From: Microvelia longipes
Lineage: Eukaryota; Arthropoda; Insecta; Hemiptera; Veliidae
Reading direction: 5' to 3'
DNA length: 64,000 bases
Assembly (NCBI GenBank): GCA_018340805.1
Contig: JACMZG010000008.1
Span: 13,320,807 to 13,384,806 of the forward strand
Numbering within the stretch: the first letter of the stretch is position 1; each line of letters opens with the position of its first letter. The notes beneath the pieces were generated by a model. It was not told the origin of the DNA. It was given only the letters and a program-made list of their open reading frames with translations, and made no database searches. This document shows, one piece after another, positions 60,905-64,000 of this stretch. A program made the position numbers and the translations under genes.

Positions 60905-61565
60905 TCAATTTCAACTCACAGTTCCAGTTTTTGTTGACGTTTTTATTTTTCTATGTTTCTATCATTTTCTGAAGTTATACTCACGTGTTTCTGACGGTCA
61001 ACGAGAATTTCTAACTTTCCTTTGCCTGTTTCATGGCTCTGTTCGCATCTTGGTGAAGACGTGAAGTCTTCAAACCGATTTTGTTAAAAGTCTTAAATTT
61101 TTCTTCATTGATTCTTTTCGCGCTTTGTTTACCTTTTAAATTAGAGTGCAGTCGGCCTATACCTTGTTTATTCTAGCATGGTAACAAATATATAAAAAAA
61201 TAATTAGCATACAACGTATATAAGATATTTAACCAATAATTAGATTTTAACAATCGTCTAAAAGAAAAAATAGCAAACAAATAAAGTAACTGTCATCTGT
61301 CAAAAAGTTGACAATTAATATTAGTAGAAATTTCATTAATATAATAAGCATATAAAGTAAAAGTCCCTGAAATGATTGAGCTACACAAAATAGTTTTATT
61401 GATAAGTCTCTATACAAAATTTAATCAAAACCTAGTAAACAATATTAATGACCCTTTTGGAACAATATACTCCCTTATATCGCATAGAACCGCAAATTAG
61501 TGGGGGCAGGTAGCCTGGATTAACTTGTTAATCAGGCACCTCTAAAAGTATCCATAGAAATTCAA
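60905..61565. other. Unidentified sequence between assembly join and satellite
   Basis: AT-rich with no recognised gene or shared repeat. Its neighbourhood to the Neto-like gene depends on the join at 60904 being correct. Confidence 0.5.
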
Positions 61566-64000
61566 TAAAAAATCAAGTAAACTAATAATGTATGCCTATC
61601 ACACAATTTCTTTATCGCTTATAGTACTACATAGCCAGTAAATCAGTCCACCCTCTAAATATACTATACTAAATCAATCAAAATCAAGTAAACTAATAAC
61701 TTATGCCCTGTCACCACAATTTTCTTTATCTGCTTAGTACTACATAGCCAGTAAATCAGTCCACCCTCTAAATATACTATACTAAATCTAATCAAAATCA
61801 AGTAAACTAATAACTTATGCCCCTGTGCACCACAATTTCTTTTATCTGCTTATAATACTACATAGCCAGTAAATCAGTCCACCCTCTAAATATACTATAC
61901 TAAATCTAATCAAAATCAAGTAAACTAATAACTTATGCCCCTGTGCACCACAATTTTCTTTTATCTGCTTATAGTACTACATAGCCAGTAAATCAGTCCA
62001 CCCTCTAAATATACTATACTAAATCTAATCAAAATCAAGTAAACTAATTACTTATGCCCCTGTGCACCACAATTTTCTTTTATCTGCTTATAGTACTACA
62101 TAGCCAGTAAATCAGTCCACCCTCTAAATACTATACTAAATCTAATCAAAATCAAGTAAACTAATAACTTATGCCCCTGTGCACCACAATTTTCTTTTAT
62201 CTGCTTATAGTACTACATAGCCAGTAAATCAGTCCACCCTCTAAATATACTACTAAATCTAATCAAAATCAAGTAAACTAATACTTATGCCCCTGTGCAC
62301 CACAATTTTCTTTTATCTGCTTATAGTACTACATAGCCAGTAAATCAGTCCACCCTCTAAATATACTATACTAAATCTAATCAAAATCAAGTAAACTAAT
62401 AACTTATGCCCTGTGCACCACAATTTTCTTTTATCTGCTTAAAGTACTACATAGCCAGTAAATCAGTCCACCCTCTAAATATACTATACTAAATCTAATT
62501 AAAATGAAGTAAACTAATAACTTATGCCCCTGTGCACCACAATTTTCTTTATCTGCTTATAGTACTACATAGCCAGTAAATCAGTCCACCTCTAAATATA
62601 CTATACTAAATCTAATCAAAATCAAGTAAACTAATACTTATGCCCCTGCACCACAATTTTCTTTTATCTGCTTATAGCTACATAGCCAGTAAATCAGTCC
62701 ACCCTCTAAATATACTATACTAAATCTAATCAAAATCAAGTAAACTAATTACTTATGCCCCTGTCCCCACAATTTTCTTTTATCTGCTTATAGTACTACA
62801 TAGCCAGTAAATCAGTCCACCCTCTAAATATACTATACTAAATCTAATCAAAATCAAGTAAACTAATACTTATGCCCCTGTGCACCACAATTTTCTTTTA
62901 TCTGCTTATAGTACTACATAGCCAGTAAATCAGTCCACCCTCTAAATATACTATACTAAATCTAATCAAAATCAAGTAAACTAATAACTTATGCCCCTGT
63001 GCACCACAATTTTCTTTATCTGCTTATAGTACTACATAGCCAGTAAATCAGTCCACCCTCTAAATATACTATACTAAATCTAATCAAAATCAAGTAAACT
63101 AATAACTTATGCCCCTGTGCACCACAATTTTCTTTTATCTGCTTATAGTACTACATAGCCAGTAAATCAGTCCACCCTCTAAATATACTATACTAAATCT
63201 AATCAAAATCAAGTAAACTAATAACTTATGCCCCTGTGCACCACAATTTTCTTTTATCTGCTTATAGTACTACATAGCCAGTAAATCAGTCCACCCTCTA
63301 AATATACTATACTAAATCTAATCAAAATCAAGTAAACTAATAACTTATGCCCCTGTGCACCACAATTTTCTTTTATCTGCTTATAGTACTACATAGCCAG
63401 TAAATCAGTCCACCCTCTAAATATACTATACTAAATCTAATCAAAAAAGTAAACTAATAACTTATGCCCCTGTGCACCAATTTTCTTTTATCTGCTTATA
63501 GTACTACATAGCCAGTAAATCAGTCCACCTCTAAATATACTATACTAAATCTAATCAAAATCAAGTAAACTAATAACTTATGCCCCTGTGCACCAATTTT
63601 CTTTTATCTGCTTATAGTACTACATAGCCAGTAAATCAGTCCATCCTCTAAATATACTATACTAAATCTAATCAAGTAAACTAAACTAATACTTATGCCC
63701 CTGTGCACCACAATTTTTTTTATCTGCTTATAGTACTACATAGCCAGTAAATCAGTCCACCCTCTAAATATACTATACTAAATCTAATCAAAATCAAGTA
63801 AACTAATAACTTATGCCCTGTGCACCACAATTTTCTTTTATCTGCTTATAGTACTACATAGCCAGTAAATCAGTCCACCCTCTAAATATACTATACAAAA
63901 TCTAATCAAAATCAAGTAAACTAATACTTATGCCCCTGTGCACCACAATTTTCTTTTATCTGCTTATAGTATTACATAGCCAGTAAATCAGCCCACCCTC
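61566..64000. repeat. Satellite-like tandem array, ~119-bp unit, >20 copies
   Basis: Unit landmarks: AAATCAAGTAAACTAATAAC, TTATGCCCCTGTGCACCACA, ATTTTCTTTTATCTGCTTAT, AGTACTACATAGCCAGTAAA, TCAGTCCACCCTCTAAATAT, ACTATACTAAATCTAATC. Full units are 119 bases apart, and shorter spacings reflect small deletions. Copies are very homogeneous except the first, which is diverged (array edge). The array continues past the end of the window. No coding frame. Confidence 0.97.

Noticed and set aside
61566..64000. CRISPR-like array
   Set aside because: Units are contiguous 119-bp repeats without unique spacers, in animal DNA. It is a satellite.

Overview
This window is AT-rich, intron- and repeat-dominated nuclear DNA of an animal, most likely an arthropod and probably an insect. 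Three things point there: two spliced exons that encode one CUB domain of a Neto-like receptor accessory protein, splice-site signals with long introns, and the mixture of transposons (Ty3/gypsy, arthropod-type LINEs, Penelope-like, PIF/Harbinger, tRNA-like SINEs). There is no bacterial gene organisation, CRISPR array or rRNA. Almost every listed open frame is either chance, a (TA)n artefact or a transposon relic.

Host gene. Exon A (5192-5305, +) carries the first third of a CUB domain. Exon B (36834-37094, +) carries the rest. Both junctions are phase 1, the join leaves no gap in the domain, and the intron between them is about 31.5 kb. Other exons of this gene (signal peptide, second CUB, LDL-receptor class A, transmembrane segment) are not visible and should lie outside the window or in DNA I could not resolve.

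Intron 5306-36833. It is packed with repeats: full-length SINEs with target duplications (5894-6104, 35962-36163), an almost perfect hairpin made of two Penelope-type 3' termini (8836-9132), a 27-bp minisatellite (11046-11213), a LINE 3' fragment (17230-17790), MITE-like elements, a nested SINE/palindrome cluster (20290-23745), an unclassified ~0.3-0.6 kb dispersed repeat, and many (TA)n tracts.

Region 37394-50384. This is a ~13 kb composite with the architecture of a foldback transposon: outer inverted ends, then long arrays of a ~155-bp unit in opposite orientation on each side (about 17 units left, about 35 right). The centre is a decayed Ty3/gypsy pol fragment abutting a truncated LINE.

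Region 49762-60903. This is a giant imperfect palindrome (arms ~5.4 kb, 238-bp spacer). Each arm holds the outer end of the foldback element, a ~330-bp tandem duplication, a PIF/Harbinger-like element with a Myb-like relic, a 5'-truncated SINE and a Penelope GIY-YIG relic. The right arm stops at a single N (60904), an assembly join. Beyond it, an unidentified 0.66 kb stretch leads into a satellite-like array of ~119-bp units that runs off the window end.

The many one-base indels between repeat copies look partly like long-read consensus error, so frameshifts in the relics should be read with care.
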